This document shows positions 16,857 through 25,426 of a stretch of 64,000 nucleotides of DNA, piece after piece. The stretch's first letter is position 1, and each line of letters opens with the position of its first letter. Source of the DNA: Chryseobacterium gregarium DSM 19109 (lineage in GTDB: Bacteria > Bacteroidota > Bacteroidia > Flavobacteriales > Weeksellaceae); NCBI RefSeq assembly GCF_000430845.1, contig NZ_AUMU01000002.1:1-64000 (forward strand), in the 5' to 3' direction. The position numbers were made by a program, and so were the translations under genes. The notes beneath the pieces were generated by a model. It made no database searches. It saw only the letters and a list, made by a program, of their open reading frames with translations, and was not told the DNA's origin.

Positions 16857-16909
16857 AATAATTCATAAAAGTATTTTAAGGAAACTTTAATGTGCTTTTA
16901 TGAATTATT
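16857..16909. promoter_or_regulatory. Perfect 15-base inverted repeat upstream of the possible metal-uptake unit
   Basis: AATAATTCATAAAAG at 16857-16871 and its exact complement CTTTTATGAATTATT at 16895-16909 flank a 23-base spacer. The right arm ends five bases before the -7 box at 16914. It could be an operator for the downstream genes or a weak AT-rich terminator for the ABC-F gene. Confidence 0.5.
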
Positions 16910-16913
16910 TTTA

Positions 16914-16921
16914 TAATTTTG
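16914..16921 (+). promoter_or_regulatory. Promoter -7 box abutting the start of the small Cys/His protein
   Basis: TAATTTTG ends four bases before the ATG at 16926, which predicts a leaderless mRNA. Confidence 0.5.
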
Positions 16922-16925
16922 ATGC

Positions 16926-17282
16926 ATGATTTTTAAAGAAAGCAGAAATCTGAAAAGTTTTATTTCCAAACTCTTGTTTGGGATATACTTTCTGGCGCTG
17001 TTTTCCCAAAGTTTTCACCATCATGACTCAACCGATGTTTTTAAAGGATTCAACCTGAAAAACACGGAAAGCAAGATAGCCGAAAACGCAGCAAAAGAGA
17101 AGGCCGGCGACTGTCTGGCCTGTCATTTCCTGGCTACCGGCCATACGCTGGTTCCTGAAGAATTCAGTTTTTCTTTCGGAAGCTATACGCACGAAGTAAG
17201 GCAGATTATTGTTGTTCAGGAAAAAATCTGGTCACAGACCAAATTCACCTTTCACCTGCGGGGGCCTCCCGCCGTTTCATAG
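16926..17282 (+). CDS. Small membrane-anchored or secreted Cys/His protein of a TonB-receptor locus
   Basis: A 118-residue protein with an N-terminal hydrophobic helix (LLFGIYFLALFSQSF), directly followed by a HHHDS stretch, then a CLACH motif and a C-terminal LRGPP. Small proteins with paired Cys/His motifs and a terminal PP ahead of TonB receptors recur in Bacteroidota and are thought to belong to metal loci (compare the HYC_CC_PP group), but no function is established. The Cys and His residues could bind a metal in the periplasm. It precedes the receptor by 160 bases. Start chosen at the ATG right behind the promoter box. Confidence 0.6.
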   Translation: MIFKESRNLKSFISKLLFGIYFLALFSQSFHHHDSTDVFKGFNLKNTESKIAENAAKEKAGDCLACHFLATGHTLVPEEFSFSFGSYTHEVRQIIVVQEKIWSQTKFTFHLRGPPAVS

Positions 17283-17444
17283 TTTATAGATTTTTCGGGA
17301 TTTATAATTAATGTTTTAGGTTGTAGTTTTCTTATCACACACCATGGCATGGGTATACCGTATATGACACGGATATCAATAAATCCATTCAACTATTTTT
17401 TACGCAACAGTACTTGATAAAGTACATCATCAATCTATTTAACA

Positions 17445-19838
17445 ATGAAACTGATCTATAGTTTTATGCTCATCCTTTGTGGATTTGCATTGACAAGCGC
17501 ACAGCAGACGTATACCGTTCAAGGAACCGTTCAGGATTTTCACGATAAGACCATGCTGGAAAATGCAGTAGTTAAAATCGGGGATTTTTCTGCACGGACA
17601 GACAAGAACGGTGCGTTTTCATTCAATAAGATTCCCGCAGGGAAATATATACTGGTGGCTAAGCATCCTGACTGTAATGATTATACTGAAAATGTAGGAG
17701 TTACACAGGATCTGCATCTGAAGATCACGCTTGAACACCATATTCAGGATATTGAAACCGTGACCCTGCACGGAAGTCATAAGAATAACGGAAGCATGGT
17801 GGTAAAGACAATCGATCAGTCTGCCATTTCACGGAATATTACAGAAAACCTGGGGAATCTGTTAACCAATATTTCGGGTGTAAGTGTTCTGAAGACAGGG
17901 AATAATATCGCCAAACCCATTATCCATGGACTGTACGGAAGCCGGGTTGCCATTCTTAATGACGGCGTTAAGCTGGCAGAGCAGGAGTGGGGCGTTGAGC
18001 ATGCTCCCAACGTAGATGTGAATAATTTTGAACACATTGATGTCGTAAAAGGAGCTTCCGCCCTGAAATACGGAAGCGGTGCCGTGGGGGGCGTGGTGGT
18101 TCTGCAGCCGCAGGTCTTGCCTAAGAAAGATACGATTATGGGAGCCGTTTCGCTTTCGGGAATTTCAAATGGGCGCGGTGCAGGTCTCAACGTCAGATTG
18201 GCAAAAACATGGGAAGACGGCTGGGCCGTTAAAACAAACGGAAGCTTTAAGAAACTCGGAGATCTTGATGCGCCGATGTACGGACTGATGAATGCCGGGC
18301 TTCAGAGCTCGGGATTTAATTTCGGGGTTCAGAAGATGACTTTTAACAAAGGTTTTTCTTTTGATTATTATCTTACAAAAAGCTCAGTAGGGATTCTCAG
18401 GAGCTCCCATGTGGGAAATTCTGAAGATTTGTTTCTCGCACTTACTGCCCCGGAGCCGATCTATCAGAGAGACTTCAGCTATCATATTGATAACCCGAGG
18501 CAGGATATTGAACATCATATTGCTAAAATTTCCGCATATCAGAGGTTTAAGGATTTTGGAAAAATTACGGCCACCTACAGCTTCCAGTACAACCACAGGA
18601 AAGAGTTTGATATCCGTAGGGGAGAAGAACTCAGCAAGAAGCCTGCACTGGATCTGGAGCTGATCACCAATGATCTGAATATTGATCATATCATAGAAAG
18701 GGGGAAATGGAACCTGGAATCCGGAGTTAATGTGGGGTATCAGAATAATTATTCCAATACGGAGACTGAAGCACGGCGTCTTGTGCCGAATTACGACCGG
18801 TATTATGCCGGGATTTATTCTGTTTTGAAGTATAAAATAACTCCGCAACTGGATCTGGAAGTGGGCGGAAGGTATGATTTTGATCATTACGAAGTCACGA
18901 AATGGTATGACCTGAGCGACTGGAATAAGCTCTATGCCTCAGATTATTCAGATTTTGAAGTAAGAGTGAACCAGAATAGGATTCTTACAAAGCCGTCATT
19001 GAGTTATAACAATATTTCGGCAAATGCAGGAATCGCATACCGACCTTTCCAAAATTTTGACCTGAAATTCAATTATGCCAGGGTTTCAAGATCCCCGAAT
19101 GTTGCTGAGCTTTTTGCAGACGGCCTGCATCATTCGGCAGCGATTATTGAAAGGGGAGACCTCAGAATTAAGAACGAAACGGGAAATCAGTTTAATTTGG
19201 TGGCTGATGTAAGGGCCAATTTTTTAAAGGGACTGAATATTTCTGTTAATCCATATTTCTTTTACACCAGAAATTTCATTAACGAAATTCCTTCAGGATA
19301 CCAGAATACGCAGTGGGGCGGTGCTTTTGTCGTGTACAAATATGAGCAGATTGATGCAAAGATGTATGGGGCAGACCTTGATGTTCAGCTTAAAATTACC
19401 GATAATTTAGGCTATAAAGGAAGTGCATCGTACGTTTACGGACAGGATCTTACCCATGATGTGCCCCTCATTATGATGATGCCGCCGAATTTTAATAATG
19501 CATTGGAATTCAGTAAAAAGGAATGGGGGAAATTTTATTTCAATGTAAGCAACAACACCTACCTGAAGCAGACGAGGTTCCCGGTTTACAATGTTCCGAT
19601 CAGGTTATTCGATTCAAACGGGAATGCCTATAACCAGGAAGTGGATATTTCCACGCCTCCGAACGGATATTCGCTCTGGAACTTTCAGACCGGGGTAGGC
19701 CTGTCTAAAAATTTCGGAGTTGATTTTTCAGTCCGAAATATCTTTAATAAGCCATACAGGGACTATCTGAACAGGCTTCGTTTCTTTTCCGATGATATGG
19801 GAAGAAACTTTATTTTAACACTTAAATATCAATTTTAA
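17445..19838 (+). CDS. TonB-dependent outer-membrane receptor
   Basis: Signal peptide (MKLIYSFMLILCGFALTSAQ), a carboxypeptidase-regulatory-like domain of about 75 residues as is usual in Bacteroidota, a plug domain (about 105-225, with GNLLTNISGVSVLKTG and VVKGASALKYGSGAVGGVV), and a beta barrel ending in the aromatic FILTLKYQF. It is 797 residues, the size of the smaller siderophore or metal receptors and not of SusC proteins. It moves a substrate across the outer membrane using TonB energy. The neighbours, a Cys/His small protein and a lipoprotein, suggest a metal ion or metal chelate such as zinc, but the substrate cannot be read from the sequence. Confidence 0.9.
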   Translation: MKLIYSFMLILCGFALTSAQQTYTVQGTVQDFHDKTMLENAVVKIGDFSARTDKNGAFSFNKIPAGKYILVAKHPDCNDYTENVGVTQDLHLKITLEHHIQDIETVTLHGSHKNNGSMVVKTIDQSAISRNITENLGNLLTNISGVSVLKTGNNIAKPIIHGLYGSRVAILNDGVKLAEQEWGVEHAPNVDVNNFEHIDVVKGASALKYGSGAVGGVVVLQPQVLPKKDTIMGAVSLSGISNGRGAGLNVRLAKTWEDGWAVKTNGSFKKLGDLDAPMYGLMNAGLQSSGFNFGVQKMTFNKGFSFDYYLTKSSVGILRSSHVGNSEDLFLALTAPEPIYQRDFSYHIDNPRQDIEHHIAKISAYQRFKDFGKITATYSFQYNHRKEFDIRRGEELSKKPALDLELITNDLNIDHIIERGKWNLESGVNVGYQNNYSNTETEARRLVPNYDRYYAGIYSVLKYKITPQLDLEVGGRYDFDHYEVTKWYDLSDWNKLYASDYSDFEVRVNQNRILTKPSLSYNNISANAGIAYRPFQNFDLKFNYARVSRSPNVAELFADGLHHSAAIIERGDLRIKNETGNQFNLVADVRANFLKGLNISVNPYFFYTRNFINEIPSGYQNTQWGGAFVVYKYEQIDAKMYGADLDVQLKITDNLGYKGSASYVYGQDLTHDVPLIMMMPPNFNNALEFSKKEWGKFYFNVSNNTYLKQTRFPVYNVPIRLFDSNGNAYNQEVDISTPPNGYSLWNFQTGVGLSKNFGVDFSVRNIFNKPYRDYLNRLRFFSDDMGRNFILTLKYQF

Positions 19839-19855
19839 TTACTTAAATCAAAAAA

Positions 19856-20443
19856 ATGAAAAATATTTTTAAAAATACAACATTGATCGCAGGACTCTTA
19901 TTCTTATCAGCTTCTTTTAGCGTAACCTCATGTAACAGAAGCGATGATGAGGCAGATGACCTTCCTCAGGAAGAACTTTCTGATGTCTTGCTGAAAGTAA
20001 CGGATGCCTCTACCGGAACCTCGGTAGTATATGATTACCAGGTAAACAGTACAACAAATCCTAATGTAAAGCTGACCAACGGTCATATGTACAACGTGGA
20101 AGTAATCTTCAAAAATGGGGATGAAGATGCTACACAGGAGATCAGGGATGCGAAAGACGAACACTTTTTGGTATATAATTTCCCGAATTCAGATGTTAGC
20201 TTGACCCGTACGGATGATGCGTCTTCTACAAGGGCAGACGGAAAACATGTGGGATTAAAAACACAATGGGTGGTAAATACGGCAGTAAAAAATGCATCTG
20301 CACCTGCCCAGCTGGTTCTTACCCTGTATCATGAGCCCACAACCGTTTCTGAAGCTTCTTCAGTAAGCGGAAACGGAGTAGTGTACGGTGCTCACACCGG
20401 AGGCGAAACAGATGCTCAGGCAAATTATAATATTATCAATTAA
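19856..20443 (+). CDS. Lipoprotein partner of the TonB receptor
   Basis: A 195-residue protein with a lipoprotein signal ending in SVTSC, so it is anchored in a membrane, probably the outer one. The mature part has an acidic linker (NRSDDEADDLPQEE) and a beta-rich domain with a YNVEVIFKNGDEDA segment and one conserved-looking His in LTLYHEP. No family name is recognised. It begins 17 bases behind the receptor stop and ends before a strong terminator, so it belongs to the same operon and may capture the substrate at the cell surface. Confidence 0.7.
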   Translation: MKNIFKNTTLIAGLLFLSASFSVTSCNRSDDEADDLPQEELSDVLLKVTDASTGTSVVYDYQVNSTTNPNVKLTNGHMYNVEVIFKNGDEDATQEIRDAKDEHFLVYNFPNSDVSLTRTDDASSTRADGKHVGLKTQWVVNTAVKNASAPAQLVLTLYHEPTTVSEASSVSGNGVVYGAHTGGETDAQANYNIIN

Positions 20444-20465
20444 TATATTCTTTAATCTTGTTAAC

Positions 20466-20499
20466 AAAACCCCATTGAAACAATTCAATGGGGTTTTAA
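20466..20499 (+). terminator. Terminator of the TonB receptor operon
   Basis: Perfect 14-base arms AAAACCCCATTGAA and TTCAATGGGGTTTT with a four-base loop. Confidence 0.85.
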
Positions 20500-20557
20500 T
20501 TTAACATTATTTAGCTTTTAAGTTGATTTTAAATGGGTGATTTTGATAAAAATTTCC

Positions 20558-20565
20558 TATTTTTG
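20558..20565 (+). promoter_or_regulatory. Trigger factor promoter -7 box
   Basis: TATTTTTG matches TAnnTTTG, 22 bases before the ATG at 20588. Confidence 0.55.
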
Positions 20566-20587
20566 CAACCTAAAATTTTAATCAATA

Positions 20588-21922
20588 ATGAAGGTTACCG
20601 CAAAAAACCATGATGATGTAAGTGCATTGCTTACAGTAACATTGGAGAAATCTGACTACAAAGATAAAGTAGAAAAGCAATTGATTAATTATGCTAAGAA
20701 CGCACAGGTTCCCGGTTTCAGAAAGGGGAAAGTGCCTTTGAGTATGGTTAGGAAACAATATGAAGCAGGGATTGCATTCGAAGAAATCAACAAACAGGTT
20801 TCTGATGCTTTGAACGGCTATGTTAACGAAAACAAGTTAAGATTAGTGGGCCAGCCTGTTCCTCAGCCTGTAAACGAATTTGATTACAATGCTGACCAGC
20901 TTGAAGTTGCTTTCGAAGTTGGATATGAGCCTGAATTCACTATAGATTTAGCTAAATACGAAGCCCCTCACTACAAAGTGGAAGCTTCTGAAAAAGAAAT
21001 CAACAAGAGTATTGAGAACATGCAAAAGCGTTTCGCGGAGCAGGTTCCTCAGGAAGAAATCACTGAAGATTCTTATATCGTATTGGAAATTTCTCAGGTT
21101 GTTGAAGAAAATGCTGAAGGAGAGCACCACCACCAGCCGAAAAATGTTACCGTTACTGCTGAAAACAAAGAAGCTTTCCCATTGGTGAAAGATCTGAAAA
21201 TGGACGGTTCTGTAAAAGTAAGCAAAGAAACGCTTGCCGGGAATGAAGAGTTGGCCAAAGAATTAGGATTCTCCAAAGAAGAAGCTGAACATTTACACCA
21301 CAACGAAGTAGAGGTAAAAGTAAAAGATTTCTATTCTTTAAACCTTGGCGAACTTAACCAGGATCTTTTTGACAAAGTATACGGAGAAGGGAACATTAAG
21401 TCTGAGGAAGAGCTTAAAGAAAAAGTAAAATCGGAATTAGACGAATATTTCCAGCAAAATGCTGATGTTCACTTTGTGAATAAAGTATTGGAGCAGGTTT
21501 CCGAAAAAGAAGAAGTGAAGCTTCCTGAAGAATTCCTTGTGAAATGGTTATTGTTCTCTAATCAGAATATCCAGTCTGAAGACCAGGCTAAGGAAATCCT
21601 TGAAGCTGAGAAAAACCAGCTGAAGCATCAGATCATCGAAGGAAAACTGATGACCGATAACAATATCCAGTTGGATTATGCTGATGTTTTAGGGCAGGCT
21701 GAACAATTGGTGAGAAATCAATTGGCTATTTACGGAATCCACCACTTAGGTGACGAGGAAATCCAGAAATATGCTGTTGAAATGCTGAAAGACCAGGAGC
21801 AGGTAAGACAGATCTCTTCCGAAGTGGCCATGACGAAGCTGAAAGATGTTATTCTTGAAAAAGCAACGAAGAAAGAAACGGCAATATCCCACGACGAGTT
21901 CCTGGAAGAACTTAAGAAATAA
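20588..21922 (+). CDS. tig: Trigger factor, ribosome-associated chaperone
   Basis: Binds nascent chains at the ribosomal exit tunnel. The ribosome-binding signature is clear as PGFRKGKVPLSMVRKQYE near residue 45. The middle region takes the place of the FKBP-type prolyl isomerase domain, and here, as in other Bacteroidota, it is divergent, with a His-rich EGEHHHQPK loop. The C-terminal arms are helical and acidic. 444 residues. The ATG at 20588 lies right behind the promoter box. It is transcribed alone, with a terminator at 21945. Confidence 0.93.
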   Translation: MKVTAKNHDDVSALLTVTLEKSDYKDKVEKQLINYAKNAQVPGFRKGKVPLSMVRKQYEAGIAFEEINKQVSDALNGYVNENKLRLVGQPVPQPVNEFDYNADQLEVAFEVGYEPEFTIDLAKYEAPHYKVEASEKEINKSIENMQKRFAEQVPQEEITEDSYIVLEISQVVEENAEGEHHHQPKNVTVTAENKEAFPLVKDLKMDGSVKVSKETLAGNEELAKELGFSKEEAEHLHHNEVEVKVKDFYSLNLGELNQDLFDKVYGEGNIKSEEELKEKVKSELDEYFQQNADVHFVNKVLEQVSEKEEVKLPEEFLVKWLLFSNQNIQSEDQAKEILEAEKNQLKHQIIEGKLMTDNNIQLDYADVLGQAEQLVRNQLAIYGIHHLGDEEIQKYAVEMLKDQEQVRQISSEVAMTKLKDVILEKATKKETAISHDEFLEELKK

Positions 21923-21944
21923 GTTATTTGCTATAGATATTTTG

Positions 21945-21976
21945 AAAAGCCATCGGTCACCCGGTGGCTTTTTATT
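21945..21976 (+). terminator. Terminator after tig
   Basis: Arms AAAAGCCATCGG and CCGGTGGCTTTT with one G-T pair, followed by T residues. Confidence 0.8.
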
Positions 21977-22034
21977 GAAAAAGCATAAATGTTTATCATT
22001 CAATATTCCTATATTTACGCTCTAAACTTAATAT

Positions 22035-22730
22035 ATGAAAAAGATCATCATCCCGTTTTTTTGCGCTGTACTTTTTGCTGCTCCGGCAGCGGCACAGCAG
22101 ACGACGACTGTTGCTCCCGCTAAGACGGAAGCCGTAAAATCGAAACTCTCCTCCAAAGAAGTAATTGATAATTACCTGAAAGCGCTTGGAGGTAAAGATA
22201 AGCTGCAGGCTGTTAAGACAACGGTTATTGAAAATACCCTTACTGTACCGGGACTACCTGCTGAAGTGACCATGGTGACTAAGAAAATGGGGAACAAATT
22301 CAAATCTGAACAATCCGTAATGGGTCAGAAAATGATCCAGTCTTTTGACGGCGAAAAAGGATATTTTGATCAGATGGGAAGCAAAAAAGAGATTCCTGCC
22401 GATAAAATTGCAGAATTAAGGAAAAGTACCGTCATTGACGCATTGGCTTATGAACCGGCCAATTATACAAATGTTACGGTTGAAAAACTGGACGGGAAAG
22501 ACTATAATGTCCTGAGTTCAGACAAAGGGAAATTTTATTTTGATGCTTCCACAGGATTATTGTACAAATCTTCTGCTGCAGAAGGAAGTGCCCTGGTCAA
22601 AAGCTACATGACAGTTGACGGTATGAAATTCCCGCAGGAAATTGAAGCAGAAGGGAACGGACAGAAAGTAACCATCAAAACGACTAAAGTCACCATTAAT
22701 TCAGGGGTTACAGAAGCCGATTTCAAATAA
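22035..22730 (+). CDS. Secreted LolA-like protein (outer-membrane lipoprotein-sorting fold)
   Basis: Signal peptide (MKKIIIPFFCAVLFAAPAAAQ), a low-complexity linker, then the pattern VIDNYLKALGGKDKLQAVKTTVIENTL and a series of beta strands found in flavobacterial proteins with the LolA/LolB-like half-barrel. Such periplasmic proteins hold a lipid or lipoprotein tail; whether this one does is unknown. 231 residues. It is a single gene between two terminators. Confidence 0.65.
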   Translation: MKKIIIPFFCAVLFAAPAAAQQTTTVAPAKTEAVKSKLSSKEVIDNYLKALGGKDKLQAVKTTVIENTLTVPGLPAEVTMVTKKMGNKFKSEQSVMGQKMIQSFDGEKGYFDQMGSKKEIPADKIAELRKSTVIDALAYEPANYTNVTVEKLDGKDYNVLSSDKGKFYFDASTGLLYKSSAAEGSALVKSYMTVDGMKFPQEIEAEGNGQKVTIKTTKVTINSGVTEADFK

Positions 22731-22762
22731 AAGTTATTACTTCCATATAAATCAATATGATC

Positions 22763-22786
22763 AGCCGGGTCCGCCCGGCTTTTTTT
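22763..22786 (+). terminator. Terminator after the LolA-like gene
   Basis: Arms AGCCGGG and CCCGGCT with a four-base loop and a run of seven T. Confidence 0.88.
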
Positions 22787-22961
22787 ATAGTATGAATAAC
22801 TGGCAGATATTTTAATTAATTAATTAATACAATCCATGTTAAGTATCCTTTCTTGGTTTGCAATAACCTGACTGGGATTTTAATATATGATAATATTATG
22901 TTTAACGAATAATTTGCCAGTACAGGAGACGTCTGTTTTTATTCATAAGCACAATTGCTAC
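22787..22961. other. Intergenic stretch with no supported gene
   Basis: Between two terminators. It contains a short TTAA-type repeat (four AATT steps near 22815) and nothing else recognisable. Confidence 0.5.
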
Positions 22962-22998
22962 AATAAAGAAAGCCGCAAATTTTGCGGCTTTCTTTATT
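22962..22998 (-). terminator. Terminator of the DUF6427-DUF3109 operon
   Basis: Very long perfect stem, 18-base arms with core AAAGCCGCAAA and TTTGCGGCTTT and a one-base centre. It lies 80 bases behind the stop of the minus-strand gene and could work in both directions. Confidence 0.75.
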
Positions 22999-23076
22999 TA
23001 AAATGCTGCGTTTTAAAAACACAAAACACAACCTTTTTAGATGATCAAAATTAAACTAAATTTAGGTTTCTATGTA

Positions 23077-23661
23077 TTAAGAGCCATATTCACTTTTCCA
23101 TTCTTCAGCGGCCTCACACATAACATCATAAAAATCGACCCCATATTTTCGGATCAGAGGGGTTTTCAGAAATTTATAGACAGGGACCTGCAATTCCCTT
23201 CCCAGTGTACAGGCATCACTGCAAACACTCCACTCGTGGTAGTTCAATGCGGTAAAAGTAGAGTATTCCGTTACCCGGATCGGGTATAAGTGGCAGGAAA
23301 TGGGTTTCTGCCAGTCTATGACACCGTCTTCATAAGCTTTTTCAATACCGCATTTGGTAATCCCTCTTTCATCAAAAGTAACATATGCACATTCTGCATC
23401 TTCCACCATGGGGGTTACATACATTCCGTCCATCGGATCCGTGGTCCATGTTCCCTGTTCTTCCAGCGCTTTAATGCCGTCCTGGGTAAGATAAGGTTTT
23501 ATTTTATCAAAAATATTATCTAAAATAACCAATTCATCTTTGTCCAGCGGGGCGCCAACATCTCCCTCCACGCAACATGCGCCTTTACATTTCGTGAGGT
23601 TACATACAAACTCTTCAGAAAAAATTTCTTCGGAGATCAATTTATCGTCTATCTGAATCAT
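23077..23661 (-). CDS. DUF3109 family protein (cysteine cluster, YkgJ-like)
   Basis: A 194-residue cytoplasmic protein rich in cysteine. The N-terminal CNLTKCKGACC motif, the later TKCGIEKA and the SCHLYPIRV plus CSDACTLG region together form the set of cysteines of DUF3109 and the YkgJ-type proteins, which probably hold a zinc or iron-sulfur centre. The reaction is unknown. It starts five bases behind the stop of the DUF6427 gene, so the two are an operon. Confidence 0.85.
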   Translation of the reverse strand: MIQIDDKLISEEIFSEEFVCNLTKCKGACCVEGDVGAPLDKDELVILDNIFDKIKPYLTQDGIKALEEQGTWTTDPMDGMYVTPMVEDAECAYVTFDERGITKCGIEKAYEDGVIDWQKPISCHLYPIRVTEYSTFTALNYHEWSVCSDACTLGRELQVPVYKFLKTPLIRKYGVDFYDVMCEAAEEWKSEYGS

Positions 23662-23666
23662 AATCT

Positions 23667-24572
23667 TTAAAATAAATCAAAATAAGTTCCGGCTTTAAAA
23701 CCGATTAAACTGAAAATAATTACCCATAGGCTTACTTCCTGCATCCAATACTTGGGCAGGAACTTCAGCATCCTGCTGATGATAATCGTGGAAGGAAAGG
23801 CAAGCAGCAGCAGGTATTCATAACTTTTATTCATGTAAAGAACAATCGTAATGAGCTGTGCTATGGAGAACACCAGCAGGAACGTATATTTATACCTGCT
23901 GACCGGGCTCTTCTTATTATAATTTTTAAAATGGTCGTATACGGCATAAGCCAGCATACCGGCAATCAGGGCTAAAGGGATTAATTCTTCATAATCCGTT
24001 ACCATTTTCATCTTTCCGAAAGGGAAGTAATCCGTATTCCAGGAGGTATAATTTAGGAAGAACATCACGGAAAAATAACTGAGGGCAATCAGAATAACCC
24101 CTAATAAGAATCTAAAAATATTCAGTCCGATTCTTTCCGAAGTGGCTACCAGGTGAATCATCACGAAAACCGCCATGGGCCAGGTCGTTGGAAGGAAAAT
24201 AAAATTAAGGGCTACAATGGAGCCTACCAAGACATAAGATTTCTTTCTGATGTCTTCATTGGTGCTGGTGAGCAGCAGTAAAAGAAAAGAATTGGTAAGC
24301 AGGGCAACGGCAAGTCCGACATCTATTTTACCGGGATAAAGCCCGAAAATAAAAAATGTATATAAAAATAAAGGCAGATGCGTCTGGTAATTCAGTGCAA
24401 TGCTGTGAAAACAGAAATATCCCAAGGCAATTCCCAGAAAAGTAATTCCTGCGATAACAGCCTCATAAGTGTTGAAATTCAAAAGGTTAAAAGATATTAC
24501 TATTAACAGAAGAAAACCAATATAAACAGGGATTGAAAAAATATTGCTTTCTTTTGAAAGTAATCTAAACAT
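23667..24572 (-). CDS. DUF6427 family multi-pass membrane protein
   Basis: A 301-residue protein with about nine to ten hydrophobic helices and short loops, beginning MFRLLSKESNIFSIPVYIG. It matches what I know of the flavobacterial family DUF6427, whose function is unknown. Divergent from the small DUF6341 gene, with which it shares a 42-base gap holding two promoter boxes. The two families are often neighbours in flavobacteria, which suggests a joint job at the membrane. Confidence 0.8.
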   Translation of the reverse strand: MFRLLSKESNIFSIPVYIGFLLLIVISFNLLNFNTYEAVIAGITFLGIALGYFCFHSIALNYQTHLPLFLYTFFIFGLYPGKIDVGLAVALLTNSFLLLLLTSTNEDIRKKSYVLVGSIVALNFIFLPTTWPMAVFVMIHLVATSERIGLNIFRFLLGVILIALSYFSVMFFLNYTSWNTDYFPFGKMKMVTDYEELIPLALIAGMLAYAVYDHFKNYNKKSPVSRYKYTFLLVFSIAQLITIVLYMNKSYEYLLLLAFPSTIIISRMLKFLPKYWMQEVSLWVIIFSLIGFKAGTYFDLF

Positions 24573-24578
24573 TTTTTA

Positions 24579-24596
24579 TAAATTTGTACAAAGTTA
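24579..24596. promoter_or_regulatory. Overlapping divergent promoters
   Basis: A plus-strand TAAATTTG (24579-24586) for the DUF6341 gene and a minus-strand TAACTTTG (24596-24589) for the DUF6427 gene lie two bases apart and point toward each other. Predicted starts fall in or behind the other box, so RNA polymerase could use only one at a time. Confidence 0.5.
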
Positions 24597-24614
24597 ATTT
24601 AAAAAAGGAAAATA

Positions 24615-24848
24615 ATGACGTCTTTCTTTCTATTCTTGAGCAAAGTTTTCAAATGGTCTTTCAGTTTCTTTGATACTTTCGGTAATGTGCTAAACTGGAT
24701 TCTGTTTTTCGTTTGCTGCGTATTGTTTACGTACTGGTGCTACGTTTTGGTAGCTACTTTAGGCGGAAACAAAGACAAAGACTATTATTCTCCAACGGAG
24801 GGTAAGAACCCGTATTATGATCCGAACATCTATAAAAGAGAAGGTTAA
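24615..24848 (+). CDS. Small membrane protein, DUF6341 family
   Basis: A 77-residue protein with two hydrophobic segments (FFLFLSKVFKWSFSFF and VLNWILFFVCCVLFTYWCYVLV), then a short hydrophilic tail with YYSPTEGKNPYYDPN. The tail and size match the flavobacterial family DUF6341; no function is known. Divergent from the DUF6427 gene. Confidence 0.78.
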   Translation: MTSFFLFLSKVFKWSFSFFDTFGNVLNWILFFVCCVLFTYWCYVLVATLGGNKDKDYYSPTEGKNPYYDPNIYKREG

Positions 24849-24865
24849 TTAATTGGTTATATAGT

Positions 24866-24904
24866 AAAAAGCCGATCAAATGATTTTATTTGGTCGGCTT
24901 TTTT
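24866..24904 (+). terminator. Terminator between DUF6341 and the Usp gene
   Basis: Arms AAAAAGCCGATCAAAT and ATTTGGTCGGCTTTTT with one G-T pair. It serves the convergent genes on both sides. Confidence 0.82.
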
Positions 24905-24923
24905 ATAGGTATTGATGATTAAC

Positions 24924-25367
24924 TTATTGGTGATAATGTATCGGAAGCACCAGGACAGGAACTTCAGAGTCTTTGGTAATTCCTTTGGTAAGGCTTCCTA
25001 CAAATACATCATAGATGCCGCTTCTTCCGTGGGAACCCATGACGATGAAGTCCGCATTTTTGTTTTTGGCATGTTCAAGGATAATGTCTTTGGCAATGCC
25101 TTGTTTCAGAAGGTGCTCACACTCTACATCCTGAGCCAGGATTCTCTGCTGTATCGCATTCAGCTGTACCAGCTCTTCTCTGATTTCATTTTCTTCCACT
25201 TCCGGGAAATACTGAAAGCCCATATCACCGATGGCAAAACCAATGTCTGAAGGCGCAACATGAATCAGGAAAATCCTCCCCTTTACCTGCTTCGCAAATT
25301 TAACCGCTCCGTTGACCAGCTCTTCTGTTCTATCCCCAAAATCTACGGGTAATACAATATTTATCAT
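24924..25367 (-). CDS. Universal stress protein (UspA family)
   Basis: A single 147-residue Usp domain with the ATP-binding signature GSHGRSGIYDVFVGS (G-x2-G-x9-G-S) and the C-terminal VPVLVLP strand. Proteins of this type help survival under stress, often with bound ATP. The N-terminus MINIVLPVDFGDRTEELV is the usual first strand with an Asp. It is the last gene of a minus-strand series that starts at pssA; a TATCTTTA box at 25394-25387 may give it its own promoter. Confidence 0.9.
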   Translation of the reverse strand: MINIVLPVDFGDRTEELVNGAVKFAKQVKGRIFLIHVAPSDIGFAIGDMGFQYFPEVEENEIREELVQLNAIQQRILAQDVECEHLLKQGIAKDIILEHAKNKNADFIVMGSHGRSGIYDVFVGSLTKGITKDSEVPVLVLPIHYHQ

Positions 25368-25426
25368 GACCTCTCATTTTGTATACTAAAGATAAGAAAA
25401 TTATGCCAGAACAGATGTTAAATTAC

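Noticed and set aside
18384..18887. 167-codon frame on the minus strand
   Set aside because: Inside the TonB receptor gene, with no features of its own.
23041..23523. Two plus-strand frames of about 80 codons
   Set aside because: Antisense to the well-supported DUF3109 gene.
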